The position numbers and the translations under genes were made by a program. From Artemia franciscana (lineage: Eukaryota; Arthropoda; Branchiopoda; Anostraca; Artemiidae), in NCBI RefSeq assembly GCF_032884065.1, contig NC_088868.1, positions 184,001-248,000 on the forward strand: DNA of 64,000 nucleotides. Reading direction: 5' to 3'. Positions 24,546 to 36,268 of the stretch are shown here, one piece after another. The notes beneath the pieces were generated by a model that was not told the origin of the DNA, ran no database searches, and was given only the letters and a program-made list of their open reading frames with translations. Every line of letters starts with the position of its first letter. The stretch's first letter is position 1.

Positions 24546-25779
24546 CCGAGATGTTTATTCCCAAAGATAACTACACCTTCAAAGAAGCTGTACTTTCTTG
24601 ACATGTTTAGTTTCATATGTTTCTAGCTTACTTTGGTGTTCTTTTACCCTCGTTTCACCTTTTTCTTTTTAATGTGGCACCATACTATTACCAATAAACA
24701 TTACATAACTGTACATGCAGCTACATAACAATGGAGCATATATCCTAAATTTAAATTGGGTTACCACTTAACTCATTCAAATTTTCACATTATATTTTAA
24801 CTGTCCTTGGTACCCAAATGGATTTTTTTGTGAGAAAGTTTTAATTTTTGTCAGGGCAGAATAAATATTTTATTGATTCTCACCATCATTGTGGAGAATA
24901 AGTTCCTGCTAAATGGTGCTCCGAGGGGTCCCCACTTTCTGCTATTTTGGGGTCTACATCTCTACATTTTGGTGGTACATCTTGGAGTGCCAAGTGTTAG
25001 GCACAGTTTTATCATTCTTGGCAAAGTTTCTGCAATGCTTGGCAGAGCCCTGACACATTTGGCAAACTTTTGCCACGTTTGACACGTGCATGTAGTGTGC
25101 GTGATGTTTCAACGTCAGCTATCTCTTGTGATGCTTATACTAAGAAACTAATTGTTAAAGAAACATATTGTTGTAATTTACAATTTTTATATTTGTACTG
25201 AAATTCCCGTTCTAGAATATTAATTTTTTTTTCATATATTGTTTTTGAAGTTTATCTTAATTTTCAGTTATTGTGTTGTAAGGGCCACTCTCGACTGCGT
25301 CATTATTAACACTTCGATGGTATCAATACAACCAGAATTACAGCTTCACAAATTTGATATGGTTTAAAATTTTTATTGTTTAAAAGATTAAACTCATGGT
25401 AGATAATTTGTAGCAACCATATATACAATTTAGTAATAAAATTAATATTGATTCACATCCATATATAGTCATGTAATCAGCGTTTTACGTGACTAGAACA
25501 AGTTTAATTTTGCTTGCCTTGCACCATCACCAGCTGTTGGGCCTTTACCAACTGCTTTTCATTGGGTATATGTAGAAATATGAATGATGCATTAGTTAAC
25601 TTGACAACCTCTGAATAACTGGTTAATCCCGGAATTTACCAATCGTTTGGCTTATACAATAACATTATCCGGTAACAGTATAGTTTTTCCCACCTTTTGA
25701 ACTAAACAGTATAGTAACAATATTCCTGCTTCATTATATTCAAAAATTCCTATATATTGAATTTTCAATATATTGAAGC
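24546..25779. other. Intronic sequence, degenerate TTGGCA-type repeats
   Basis: From about 24970 to 25090 a loose 20-22-base pattern recurs (CTTGGAGTGCCAAG, CTTGGCAAAGTTTCTGCAA, CATTTGGCAAACTTTTGCCA). A similar pattern occurs at 32700-32880 and 33530-33600, so these may be pieces of one old repeat. No gene recognised. Confidence 0.35.
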
Positions 25780-27620
25780 TTTGCCCGCCTAATTTAGCCC
25801 GCCTAAATGCTTTAGATGGCCCCTCGGATTGGAAGTCTTGGTTCAATGTAATTAATAGCAGGAAGTGTGTGCCTGCTACAGATTCGATTATCGAAATCAG
25901 TGATTTTGTTGTTCATTTTACTCGTTTTTTTCTACATTTAATCATTCTATCCAGTCCATATTTTCTTCCTTATTGCATAATATTATTCCTCAATCTCTTC
26001 AGCAAGCCCATATATTGACAAAATCTGGTGGTGATATCTATTGGGCTTTAAAGAAGGTCAAGAAATCAATTGCTCCCGATATGGATGGTGTGGGTTACAA
26101 TCTCTTCTGTCCATTATTGTTAGCACACATTCACCTCCTATTTCAAATGTGTTTAGCCCAGGTCGTTAGTTCCGGATAGTTTCCTTTCGGGAATCGTAAC
26201 ATCAGTTTTGCAAAAGGGAAAGGACGCAGATCAGTGATCCAGTTACCGACCAACTACGGTGTCCTGCTGCATGAGCAAGCTGTTCGAGAATGCCGTATTG
26301 CCTGAAATTTTGAATAAATGTGCTTTTTCTGATCGTCAAGTTTGGTTCAGAGTTGGTTTTGGTTGTTCTCAAGCCCGTCATATAGTTGGTCAGTTGCTAA
26401 TCTCGCCAAAAATGCAAAAAGTTACTTTATTTTTGCTCGGTTGATATTTCGGGCGCTTTCGATAACGTTGTACATTCATAGGCGCTTCATTGCCTAGTTA
26501 GAGCAGGAGTCAATTCTTCCGTCGTAAAAGTTCTTCAATATTGGTATTTCAATTCATTGGTTCTGTTAAAATGGATGTCTGATGTATCTGAGCCTAACTC
26601 AGTAAAGAAGGGATTCAGGCAAGATGGTGTGCCGTCTCTCATATATTTTTAATACTCTGCTTGTGGACTGTTTGCGAATGCTGTCTCTTACTGTGTTTTA
26701 GATGCTATTAGAATGCTGCTGTTAATCACATTGCCTACACTGACGACGTACTGCTGGTTAGTCATACTGGTCAGGCCTCACAAAAAATCTAAAAGTTATG
26801 ATTAATGCTTTGAGTATAATTGGACTTAGTGTAAATGCTTCAAAATGCGAGTTTTTGTGTTTTAATATTCCTAACCCTGCTCCTCCTTTACATGTGGTTA
26901 CAATGCTACTCGAGTGTGTCTCAAAGTTGAAATGGCTTGGAATTACTTTTTCTGACACACTTTCGACTACATGCTCGTCTCTGGTTACTAGGGCTCTGCT
27001 GTGCATTCGCATATGGTAAAGTATCACCTAATAGAAGAAGAGAATCTAATATAAATAACAAAACAAAACAAGCAAATGGCCCGAAGCAAAGTTTGTTTGG
27101 GCTTACAACTCTAATACACATACAAATAAAAACAATACGAAAAAGAAGAAGAAAATAAAAAGAAAAGAAATGGAAAAGGAAGAAAAGGTACAGCCGCCGA
27201 GGCTTATGTAAACTTTTACATACCACATTCTACCACATTTTTGTTCTACAATTCTTTTTCTTTCCGGTTTTCAGTCTCTAATGCGGAATAAAGAATGTCT
27301 TAAGCTAAGGAGAGGATATTTTAAATATTGTAAGCTCTTGCTATATTTACCAAGATGGTACAAAAATCACAAGATTGTTTCTCATTTTGGACTTGCCGAC
27401 CCCATAATGCTGCTTGACAACATCGCTAGGATCTGAGGGCCAATAATCCTAAGAAGATGTGTGTCAGTGATCTTCTCACTTATATTTTTCCAGATAAGGG
27501 TTCAGTGGATATTTTTATGTTATTTATGATGTGTTTTCCTTCTTATTTCCTTGTGGATTATATAATTTTTTTTACTCCGTATTTAATTTATGTCACTGCG
27601 GGTTACAAATAAACTTACTT
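25780..27620 (+). pseudogene. Degenerate non-LTR (LINE) reverse transcriptase
   Basis: Fragments in several frames line up in the order of a LINE RT domain. They are ALKKVKKSIAPDMDGVGYN (about 26050), a LFENAVLPEI stretch with GFGCSQARHIVGQLL (about 26275-26400), then DISGAFDNVVH (palm motif A, about 26443), KKGFRQDGVPS (motif B, about 26603), HIAYTDDVLLVSHTG (the YxDD catalytic box, about 26730) and LSVNASKCEFL followed by LKWLGITFSD (thumb entry, about 26830-26955). Frameshifts and stops separate them, so it cannot make a protein. The end is probably AAACTTACTTAATTA near 27611. The motifs fit the jockey/R1/I-like group in general; I cannot fix the clade. Confidence 0.85.
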
Positions 27621-27759
27621 AATTACTACAGCGAAAATTATGGAAATTAAGAATATGTATAAAAATACTCTGTAGGCCTATAGCTAAATTTGATTTTTAA
27701 TTAAGTTTGTTACTTTTTTATCTAATAAAAGAACAAATTCCGGGGGTGTCAAATTCCAG

Positions 27760-28065
27760 CCATCCTAGTAGAGGGGTTAGCTCGCTGAATTTGCAATCCT
27801 ATATCTTTTGGGTGGGGGTGCGAGTCCTAGTTTCGTCAATTATTCGGTTAGAGACAAACTACAGGGACCTGTAGTATGACTTTGTGAGCACAACCGGAGT
27901 CAATTCAGCTTGTTATGCGTACCTGGAGAAATATTTGGAAGGTAAGCAAGAAGGGTCCCAATAGGTGGTCCTCGATGCCCGGTGCACTTCCTGGCAGAAA
28001 GGCCATAAAACGGAGATCAGCACCCACGGTTTGGAATGTTAAGTCGGGTGCCACATCTTTTACCT
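27760..28065 (+). mobile_element. tRNA-derived SINE
   Basis: GGTTAGCTCGCTGAA (27776) resembles an RNA polymerase III A box, and GGTGCGAGTCC (27817) matches the B-box consensus at all but one position; the spacing of about 40 bases is tRNA-like. The tail part (ACGGAGATCAGCACC near 28011, GTGCCACATCTTTTA) is repeated at 37990-38075, showing a dispersed family. It sits 140 bp downstream of the LINE end. Confidence 0.65.
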
Positions 28066-28202
28066 TTTTTTCGTTTTAGTCAAATTCCAAAATCACTCCT
28101 CGCTCCTTTCTGAAATTGCTGAATTTTAATCAATTTGTCCATGTTTTCAGTTTTTTCCAAATAATAAGCCCTTTTTATTTTTTTTTTCCAGTGCCCTTTT
28201 TT

Positions 28203-30019
28203 TATGGGACTTGGTATTAACCAAGTGACATATAGCGATCGCAAATTCTGTCAGTCTGTATGTCTGTCGGTCTGTCCCGGTTTTGCTACTTTAGGCACTT
28301 CCAGGTAAGCTAGGACGATGAAATTTGGAAGGCATATCAAGGACCGGACCAGATTAAATCAGAAATAGTCGCTTTCCCGGTTTGACCATCTGTGGAGGAG
28401 GGGCCCGGTTAATTTGGGAAAAATAGAAAAAATGAAGCATTTTTAACTTACGAACAGGTGATCGGATCTCAATGAAATTTGATATTTAGAAGGATATCGT
28501 GTCTCAGAGCTCTTATTCTAAATCACGACCAGACCTGGTGACATTGGGGGAGTTTGGGGGGAACCTAAAATCTTGGAAAACGCTTAGAGTGGAGGGATCG
28601 GGATGAAACTTGGTGGGAAAAATCAGCAGAAGTCCTAGATAAATGATTGGCATAATTGGAACGGATCCACTCTATTTGGGGGAGTTGGGGGGAGGGTTAA
28701 TTCTGAAAAATTAGAAAAAAACTAGGTATTTTTAACTTACAAAGGAGTGATCGGATCTTCATGAAACTTCATATTCAGAAGGACCTCGTAACTCAGATCT
28801 ATTATTTTAAATCCCAACCAGATCCAGTGTCATTGTGGGGGGCAGTTGGGGGGGGGGGGGCGAAAAAATCTTAGAAAATACGTAAAGCGGAGAGATCAGG
28901 ATGAAACTGTGTGGGAGGAATAAAAAAAAGTCCAAGATACGGAACTGACATAACCGAACCGGATCCGCTCTCTTTGGTGGGGTTGGGGGAGGGGGAATAA
29001 TTCGGAAAAATTAGAAAAAATGAGGTATTTGTAACTTACGAACGGGTGATCAGATCTTAATAAAATTTGATATTTAGAAGGATCTTGTGGTTTAGAGCTC
29101 TTATTTTAAATTCCGACCAGATCCACTAACCTTGGGGGGAGTTGGAGGGGGAAACCGGAATTCTTGGAAAACGTGAAAATTGGGTTATCTTTATCTTACG
29201 AAGAGGTGATCGGATCTTAATGAAACTTAATATATAGAAGGATCTTATGTCTCAGATGCTCCATTTTTGACTCGAATTGAATCCGGGGAAAATTTTTTTG
29301 GAAAACGCTTAGAGTGGAGAGATCGGGATGAAGCTTGATGGGAAGAATAAGCACAAGTTCTAGATACTTGATTGACATAATTGAAACGGGTCCGTTCTCT
29401 TTGGAGGAGCTGGGGGTGTTAAGTTGGAAAAATTAGAAAAATTAGGGTATTTTTAACTTCAGAACGGGTGACCGGAACTTAGACATTGGGGGGAGTTGGA
29501 GGGGGAAATCTTGGAAAACGCTTAGAGTGGAGGAACCGCGATGAAGCTTGGTCGGTAGAATAAGCAAATGGCGTAGATACGTAATTGACTTAACCGTACT
29601 GGATTCGCTCTCGTTGGGGTAGTTAGGGGTGGGGTTCTGTGCTTTGGCGAGTTTGGTGCTTCTGGGCGTGCTAGGACGATGAAAATTGGTAGGCGTGTCA
29701 GGGAGCTGCACAAATTGACTTGATAAAGTCGTTTTCCCTGATTCGACCATCTGGGGGCTGAAGGGAGAGAAAAAATTAGAAAAATTGAGGTATTTATAAC
29801 TTATGAGTGGGTGATGGGATCTTAATGAATTTTGATATTTAGAAGGATCTCGTGACTCAGAGCTCTTATTACAAATCCCGTCCGGCATAAAGCCTCTGAT
29901 TTCCCTTTTAAATCAATCTATTGATTCTTAGAATTTTGTTTGAACTCCTACCATATGAGCTCTTTGCTCTTGGCTCTTCCAGTCTCGTCACAAGTGCCAT
30001 ATAAGCTCTTAGCTCTTGT
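28203..30019 (-). mobile_element. Family B Helentron-like (HINE-type) element, short copy
   Basis: The plus-strand left end is TATGGGACTTGG, then the hairpin region ACTTGGTATTAACCAAGT. The right end is CAAGTGCCATA at 29991 followed by CTTAGCTCTTG. The middle is an array of diverged ~290-bp units marked by AACTTACGAA at about 28445, 28734, 29033, 29193 (short unit), 29455 and 29798. The units carry GATCGGATCTTAATGAAA, GGAGTTGGGGG and GATCGGGATGAA. The minus orientation is given because in Helentron-type elements the hairpin lies at the 3' end. There is no enzyme gene; minus-strand open frames at 29442-29888 are shadows of the repeat units. Family identity is inference from architecture. Confidence 0.7.
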
Positions 30020-30436
30020 TTCATTTTGTTTTTAAAATTACCCGAGGAATCTTTGTATGTTGTCTACAAACAAAACCGCAGAATTTTCGGTCCGATTTTT
30101 TTCCAGGAAGAGTTCTTTCGTCTCTGATCTGCCTCTGATCTGTATTTCGCCTCTGATCTGCCTGTTTTCTTGTGCTTTGAGCCTCTTAGGGACTTAGGCT
30201 CACGGGAAATTAGAAAGTTCTATGTTTAGGAGAAAGGATGAGACGTACAAAAGATTGGGTCTCTTAAACATATTCCCCAAAAAGGGCCATCAATTTCTAC
30301 TGAAAAACATTTGTCCAGCCTCAGTCAAGGGAACCCCTATACATGGAAATTGTTTGAGAAAAAAAACATTTCGCACAAAAAGGGCCTAATTTTTTCCTCA
30401 TCGACCAGTATTCACTTTTTTTTCAGCTAAAGCCAA

Positions 30437-30469
30437 AAAGTGTGACTAGATAATATCTAGTCACACTTT
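30437..30469. repeat. 33-bp palindrome
   Basis: AAAGTGTGACTAGATA and TATCTAGTCACACTTT are perfect 16-base inverted copies separated by one A. The surroundings show no TSD or coding sequence. Confidence 0.9.
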
Positions 30470-30559
30470 AGGCATATATTATATGCATTTGAATGTTTTT
30501 GATCATCTCAGACCAAAAGACACATTACCCCGGAAATGGAATCATGATTCCGTGATTCC

Positions 30560-31330
30560 AATCGGCTTGAAATTCACATTCACAAGTTCCTGGGCCAGAT
30601 AGACCTCTATGCAGGAAAAATTGAAACTAATTTTGTTTCTTTGCTAGATTGAAACTAATTTGTTGCGGCTCTGAAATGCGTGAGACTTACAGGATGTGTT
30701 GACAGAGATACCAGAAGTCATTTTGAAGTTTGGCTGGATTGATGTTACACCTAAAAATTGCGGAAGCATTTTGTTTTACTGTGATTGGCCTAAACTTACA
30801 AGGCATGTAGACTGGACCAAGCGAAGTCCCCTTGGTCCAGTAAATGAAGAAGAAACAACTTTCTAAAAACGGCTTACATCAATTCGTCATCGAGAAATAT
30901 CTGAAAGAACATTATTTTTTCTCTGACTGAAAAATATAGTGAAAGAATTGGGGTGAATTGATTCCTAGAGATCAAAATAGGTCCATATTTATTGAGTCAC
31001 TGATGGTTTTGTGTCTTGGTGGGTACCTCAACCCGGCAAAACGAAGCTACGGGGGGGGGATGTTAGAAAAAATATTGGGTTACATCGATCCGTGACACCC
31101 GAAAACTGGTCAAATATTTTTTTCGCCGACTGGCTTGAAACTTTCAGGGTAGTGAGACTGAAAGAAAAGATTTTAATGAGGACAAAGCAATTTGAAAGAA
31201 AAGTTGGGCTATATCGAATTTAGCGCCAGAAATTCGTTTTTTTTTCGCTACTCGCCTTGAAAATTCCAGGGTTTGTAGACATGACCAGAGGAATCTCCCT
31301 TGAGATAAAAATGAATAAGGGAGCAATTCC
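30560..31330. repeat. Degenerate satellite-like repeats
   Basis: A phrase of the form GGCTTGAAA..TTC.AGGG...GTAGAC recurs at about 30563, 30786, 31130 and 31252, each followed after about 60-100 bases by a CGAAAACTGG/GCCAGAAATTCG-like phrase. Spacing is irregular (about 120-340 bp) and divergence is high. Confidence 0.4.
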
Positions 31331-31649
31331 TGATTAACTGATTCGTGACGTTAACTTTATTAAAAAAAAGAAAAAATCGATTTTTTTTTATATGAGAGGC
31401 ATTAATTAAAACAAACAAACATTTTTATAAAGTTATTCTAATAAATATATTTTATATATATTTATAAAATATAATTAATAAAATATTTTAATTAAATGAT
31501 GGATATAATACGTGTATATTCAAGGGTGTCTTCATGACGGGGATTGGAACGGCATAAGCCGTATAGCAGACAGAAAAATTATGCAAAACGTTAATTTGTA
31601 TTATTTAAAATTCCTATCACCATCCAATACAAATCTTATAGAAAGAACG

Positions 31650-31684
<35 letters not shown>

Positions 31685-34174
31685 AAAAAAAAATAAAAAA
31701 AAAAAAAAAAAAAAAAAAAAATGCAAAACTACGGCTGATCAAACAATTGACTATATATTCAAAGTTTACCTATAATTTATATTTCTATCGAACATTTTAA
31801 TTCCAACATTTAAAAAAAGCTGATACAACTTTGCTCACGTTCCTGCAATTAAATAATAATAATAGTACCGTGTCTTTTAAGAAATGTGTAGATATTAGTT
31901 TAAGGAAAACTTTTCTAAGAAAAAGTGGTTAATTTAAAGCTTTAAACGATCAGAAATAAAATTTTAAAGTAAACCAATCTTAAAAGTAGAATAAATTAAT
32001 AGTTGAAAAGAAGCTTAATTTTTAAAAATATTTTTTTTGAATTTTTAAAAACCCTGGTTTTTTATATTTTAAATTCTTCAGATAAAGATCATTAACCTAA
32101 TAAAATAAAAAATCTTTCGAAATGGCTAACGTTTCATTGTAAAGTTTTGGCAATCTAAACCTGTCATTATAATAAATTAGTTATATTAAATTAATCAAAT
32201 TCACTTTGTATTCTGAGCCTGTGAAGTACCAAAATATTCCTCCATTAATTTCAGATCCTAAATTAGCTTCCAAACTTCATTTTTTACATTATTGTTAATT
32301 TTTTAAGGTTTTGAATGGATCATGGCTAATGTCAACTCGAGTGGAAGAATTTTCTCTTTGAGTGTCTTTCTAGGATAAATTGGCGTGTCATGGAATTCAA
32401 ATTAAGTAAATAAGATATGTTTTATCAAGGCAACATTCCAAACTACCTTGTTGAAGTCTTAACTATGCAAAAAACGTGATGACAAACAAGATTAAACAAA
32501 TTGCAATTTGCGCTTTAACAAAACCTAACATAGTTTTTCACAGGTGGACATGACTTTTGTGCCTCTGACCATGTTTTAGTGGTTCTGATCCGGTATAGAG
32601 TTTTTTTTCTTTGCTTCCAGTGTTGCCAGACGGGACACTTTTTTTTAACTGGACCTCATAACTTAGTCTTTGGCACGTTATGCTCGAAAAATTGTGCTCT
32701 TGGTGCATCTTTTGTTTTCTTATTATGCCATCTTATGCCAAGGGGCTCTCAGAAATTTTTTACACCATGTGGTGCATGCCAAACATAATGGAACTGTTCC
32801 AATCGTTTCGGGAAGTGTGTCAAGTGTTTTTGGGACTGTGCCAAGCGGGGTGGAACTGTGCCAAATATGGCGGAGTTCTGTGGTAATCGTGATCCCCCGA
32901 GATGTACACCAGGCGACTCGAAGTGAGCTCCACCTCGTCTTATGCGAGGTGTTTATTGGTACTTTTGTGTACTGATTAATAGCTCTTTTTGGTGTTGATT
33001 ATAAGCACCCTCCGACTTTGCAAAGTATTGTAATTTGTCCTTGGTATATTCTTCTCAAAGAGTCACTGAAGGCATTTTGGGGCTTATCATCGGTAAGATG
33101 TTATTGGATCTTGCATTTATGCATATATGTATTACACTTTGGGATCTCAAAAATAAGAAGTTATTAAAGTACCAAGGACAGTGAAAATGAATTCTGAGTG
33201 TTTTAATTGGTTATGTGGAAACTTGCTCAACCATATATATCTCAAAGAAGAGGTAGCTATCCGGTGCAGATTTACTTGTCTTTGGGAGTCGATAGATAGT
33301 TAATGATGGAATTTTTACGGACGAAAAGCATTGCCAAACTGAACTAATTAGTTTTGCTTATTGATTTTCACGTTTCAAAGTGTCAACACAGATGAAAAAT
33401 AGTAACGCCCGTGAAAATGTAGTAATTATAATTTGAAACAATGTAATTTGAATTATAAAATAATAACTTCAATTATAAACTGGGAAACATCGAGAGTATG
33501 CCCAGTTTCTGCCGCCAGGTCCACCTGCTCGGAGCATCACGTGTGCCGGATAGTTTTTCCACGTTTAGCACAGTTCTGCAACATATGACATACTTTTGTC
33601 ATCCTTGGAGGCGCCACCTGGTGTATGTGGTTATTGAAAGTCGGCATACCCTAGAAACACACTACTTACATTACTTATAGGTTTCTACTATATGGAAACA
33701 CAAAAATCTGCTTGTTAAGCATTTAAAACCGCGGAAATAGTTTCAAATTACCTTTTACAATAACGGTAATTATGAAACATAAAGTTTTTTTTAAATATCA
33801 CGTTAGATTTTAAAAGCGAACACTTAACGCTATTCATTGACGATGAAAAAAGGATGACAGAGGAAAATCTAACAGGCATTATTATACCTTATTTGTAAGC
33901 ACCCCTACTTTCGGTTGTTGAACAAATCGGTGTGCAGTGTAATTGGTAAAATTGTAAAAGCAATTCTCACGCTTAGGCTATTGAGGCCAGCTACATACGA
34001 CCTAAGAGTATGGGAAAGCAAACAGAGAAGAACTTCGTTCGTCTCTAACTGAAAACAGCACGCGTGACCTATTTTAACCCAACACATTTATTATTAATAT
34101 TATTGTTCACGACGCCAGACACCTAAAGTTATCTCATATGCCGCCATTCAATTTTGTACTTATCGGTTATGTAG
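31331..34174. other. Intronic sequence with simple repeats
   Basis: 31652-31721 is an interrupted A-run of about 70 bases, and 31440-31500 is an AT-only stretch. 32700-32880 and 33530-33600 carry the loose TGCCAAG-type repeats also seen near 25000. Open frames (32579-32975 and others) overlap these and are not supported as genes. Confidence 0.45.
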
Positions 34175-34295
34175 TAAACACTCGGGAAGTGAAGTTCGAT
34201 TAATGCTAATGAAATCAAACAAAATATGATGAAAAGATAGTTTAGAAACAAATTTGGGCTATATTTTTGCAAATTAGGGGGGGGGGGCATAGCAT
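34175..34295 (+). mobile_element. MITE terminus fragment
   Basis: GGAAGTGAAGTTCGATTAAT and AATGAAATCAAACAAAATAT resemble the left end of the MITE at 24053. GGGCTATATTTTTGCAAATT at 34257 resembles the foldback arm at 55641. Confidence 0.5.
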
Positions 34296-34559
34296 GTATT
34301 AAATTCGTGACCTAACCAAACCAAATACCAACTACATACTTAAATAAGATACTGCTACAATTTATTTTCCAACCAAGCCACAGCTAATTGTGTGGTATAA
34401 AGAAGTTGCTTGACCAGTTTCTTGTGTCATGTTCGCATCATCCGCGATCGAAATTCTATAGTGTTTATTATATAGCCGATAAGTACCTGTAAAGTGGGGT
34501 ACCTGAATAACCTTTACAGGACTTGTAAAGTGGGATAATCGAGCTGGATGGAAAAAGGT

Positions 34560-34692
34560 TTTTACAGCGAAGAGTGACTCCAAGCTTTCTTGCGCAGGAG
34601 GTTCTCACCCGATCAAGACGGTTATTCAAAGAGAGATCGGTTGAAAAACGAGTTCCCAGTAGACGAAGCTCGTCGACTCTCTTTACAGTCTA
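34560..34692 (-). pseudogene. LINE reverse-transcriptase fragment (minus strand)
   Basis: On the minus strand, reading down from 34690, one frame gives VDELRLLGTRFSTDLSLNNR then LDRVRTSCARKLGVTLRCKN. This resembles the thumb region of LINE reverse transcriptases (xYLGxxxxxxL...H...). The next bases, in a shifted frame, give LFPSSSIIPLYKS. The fragment is about 45-60 codons, with no start and frame damage on both sides. Confidence 0.55.
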
Positions 34693-34900
34693 ATTTTTGA
34701 AAATGAAACTATGATATTTACGCGGCACCTTTGATCGGGTAATAAGAAGCTACCGCCAACTTTCTGAAATTTTTCTTTTTGTCATTTAAAAATCAATGAA
34801 GTTTCTTAGGAAGTATCTCATTTTTGTCAGGGTTGCCGATTTGAACCATGAAGATAAATGTACAAAACCAACTAGTTATATTTGACCACAATTTTCGCTC

Positions 34901-34902
<2 letters not shown>

Positions 34903-34931
<29 letters not shown>
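34903..34931. repeat. Poly-A run
   Basis: 29 consecutive A. It could be a retroposon tail, but nothing recognisable precedes it. Confidence 0.9.
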
Positions 34932-34935
<4 letters not shown>

Positions 34936-35111
34936 TGACTCTCTAAGAAAACTACACGTTGTTAAGTGGATTGGTCTTATGTGTTCTAAGCTTTTTTTTT
35001 TGAATTTGGTGCTCACTACTACCAAAATTTGTATAATTACAAGTGAAGATCTTTTTATTAAAAATTGAATGCGCATTTTCCTCCAGTTTTAAGATATAGG
35101 CCTATTAAATA

Positions 35112-35395
35112 AATAAGAAGTTTTTTCAACTGAAAGTAAACCATGACATTAAAACTTAAAACGAACATAAATTATTCCGTATATGAAAGGGGCTACCCCC
35201 TCTTAAACACTTCACTCTTCATGCTAAAGTTTGACTCTTTGTCACAGCTCTACTTTTTAAAGGAATGAAAACTTTAGCGTAAAGAGCGAGGTGTTGAGGA
35301 GGGGGCACTCCCTTTCATATACGGAATAATATCTGTTCGATTTAAGTTTTAATGTCGCTCCTTACATTTTATTGAAAAATCATTTTTTTAGATAA
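35112..35395 (+). repeat. Family A-type foldback
   Basis: TTCAACTGAAAGTAAACCAT (left) and AATGTCGCTCCTTACATTTT (right) bracket inverted arms of about 95 bp with the core CTTTAGCGTAAAGAGCGAGG and GGAGGGGGCACTCCCTTTC. It is followed by about 30 bases of family A sequence. Confidence 0.75.
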
Positions 35396-36268
35396 TGCCA
35401 GGTAACCCATGAGACTCCAAATGATGTACAAGAAAACTAATCAATCAAAAAGTAATAAATGAAACTAGATGTTTATATTGCAAATTAACTTTATATTCTT
35501 GACTTTCCCAATTTCCCATGTGCCTTTGGCTGTTTATTCTTCTTCTTTTTTACAGTCAAGGTCTGAAACATTCTATTATATTATATATTTTAATTATATG
35601 CTGATTTTTTGATTACATAAACTGCTTTTAAAATATTCAAACATTACTTTGTTAATTTTCTGAAGCTAACAGTTGAAACTTGGTCAAGTTTAGACCAACT
35701 AAATAAGTTTTTGGGAAAAAACTTTAACTTCCACTATACTTTACCCCCAGTCCCCTAATGTCCCATGCATTTTGCCATGTGTCACTCTTGTTTTAACTGT
35801 ATACCCATAAATTGAATCAATGATTACAAAATCAAGAAACAGAAACACACACAAGAAACATGCCAATTGGGTAATATAATTTCTCACTAAGGAGGGGGGA
35901 AAATTCGTTTGATACAGGTATTAATATAAAAATTCCATTTTGATTCGTTTACAACTGACCCACGTCGCTCCTTACTACAGTTCGTTACCGCAAACAGTTT
36001 GATATGGTATCTTTCCAATTGTCTGACAACTTTCTACTTAACCATCCAAATTGTCAATTTTTTTTTTTGAAAACTTAGCCTACCATTAGATCGCATTCAG
36101 TACACACATAGTGTCCGCATTAATAGTCTGTCTTCTGAGCTGTGACTTTGAATTTGGCGTATTTCAAAGTTCAGCCCTTGAACCGTAAGGTCACTCTTCT
36201 TACTTTTTGTGAGCAATTAAGACATTATTTTGCACACATTAAAGTCAGCATCTATGACCTGGAGAAGT
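35396..36268. other. Intronic sequence, partly old family A
   Basis: 35945-36005 carries a short diverged family A hairpin-end segment (CGTCGCTCCTTACTACAGTT then CGCAAACAGTTTGAT). The rest shows nothing recognised. Confidence 0.45.

Noticed and set aside
29442-29888. 148-codon minus-strand open frame
   Set aside because: It lies wholly in family B repeat units; equivalents at 50729-51013 and 49072-49263 are differently broken, showing no selection on the protein.
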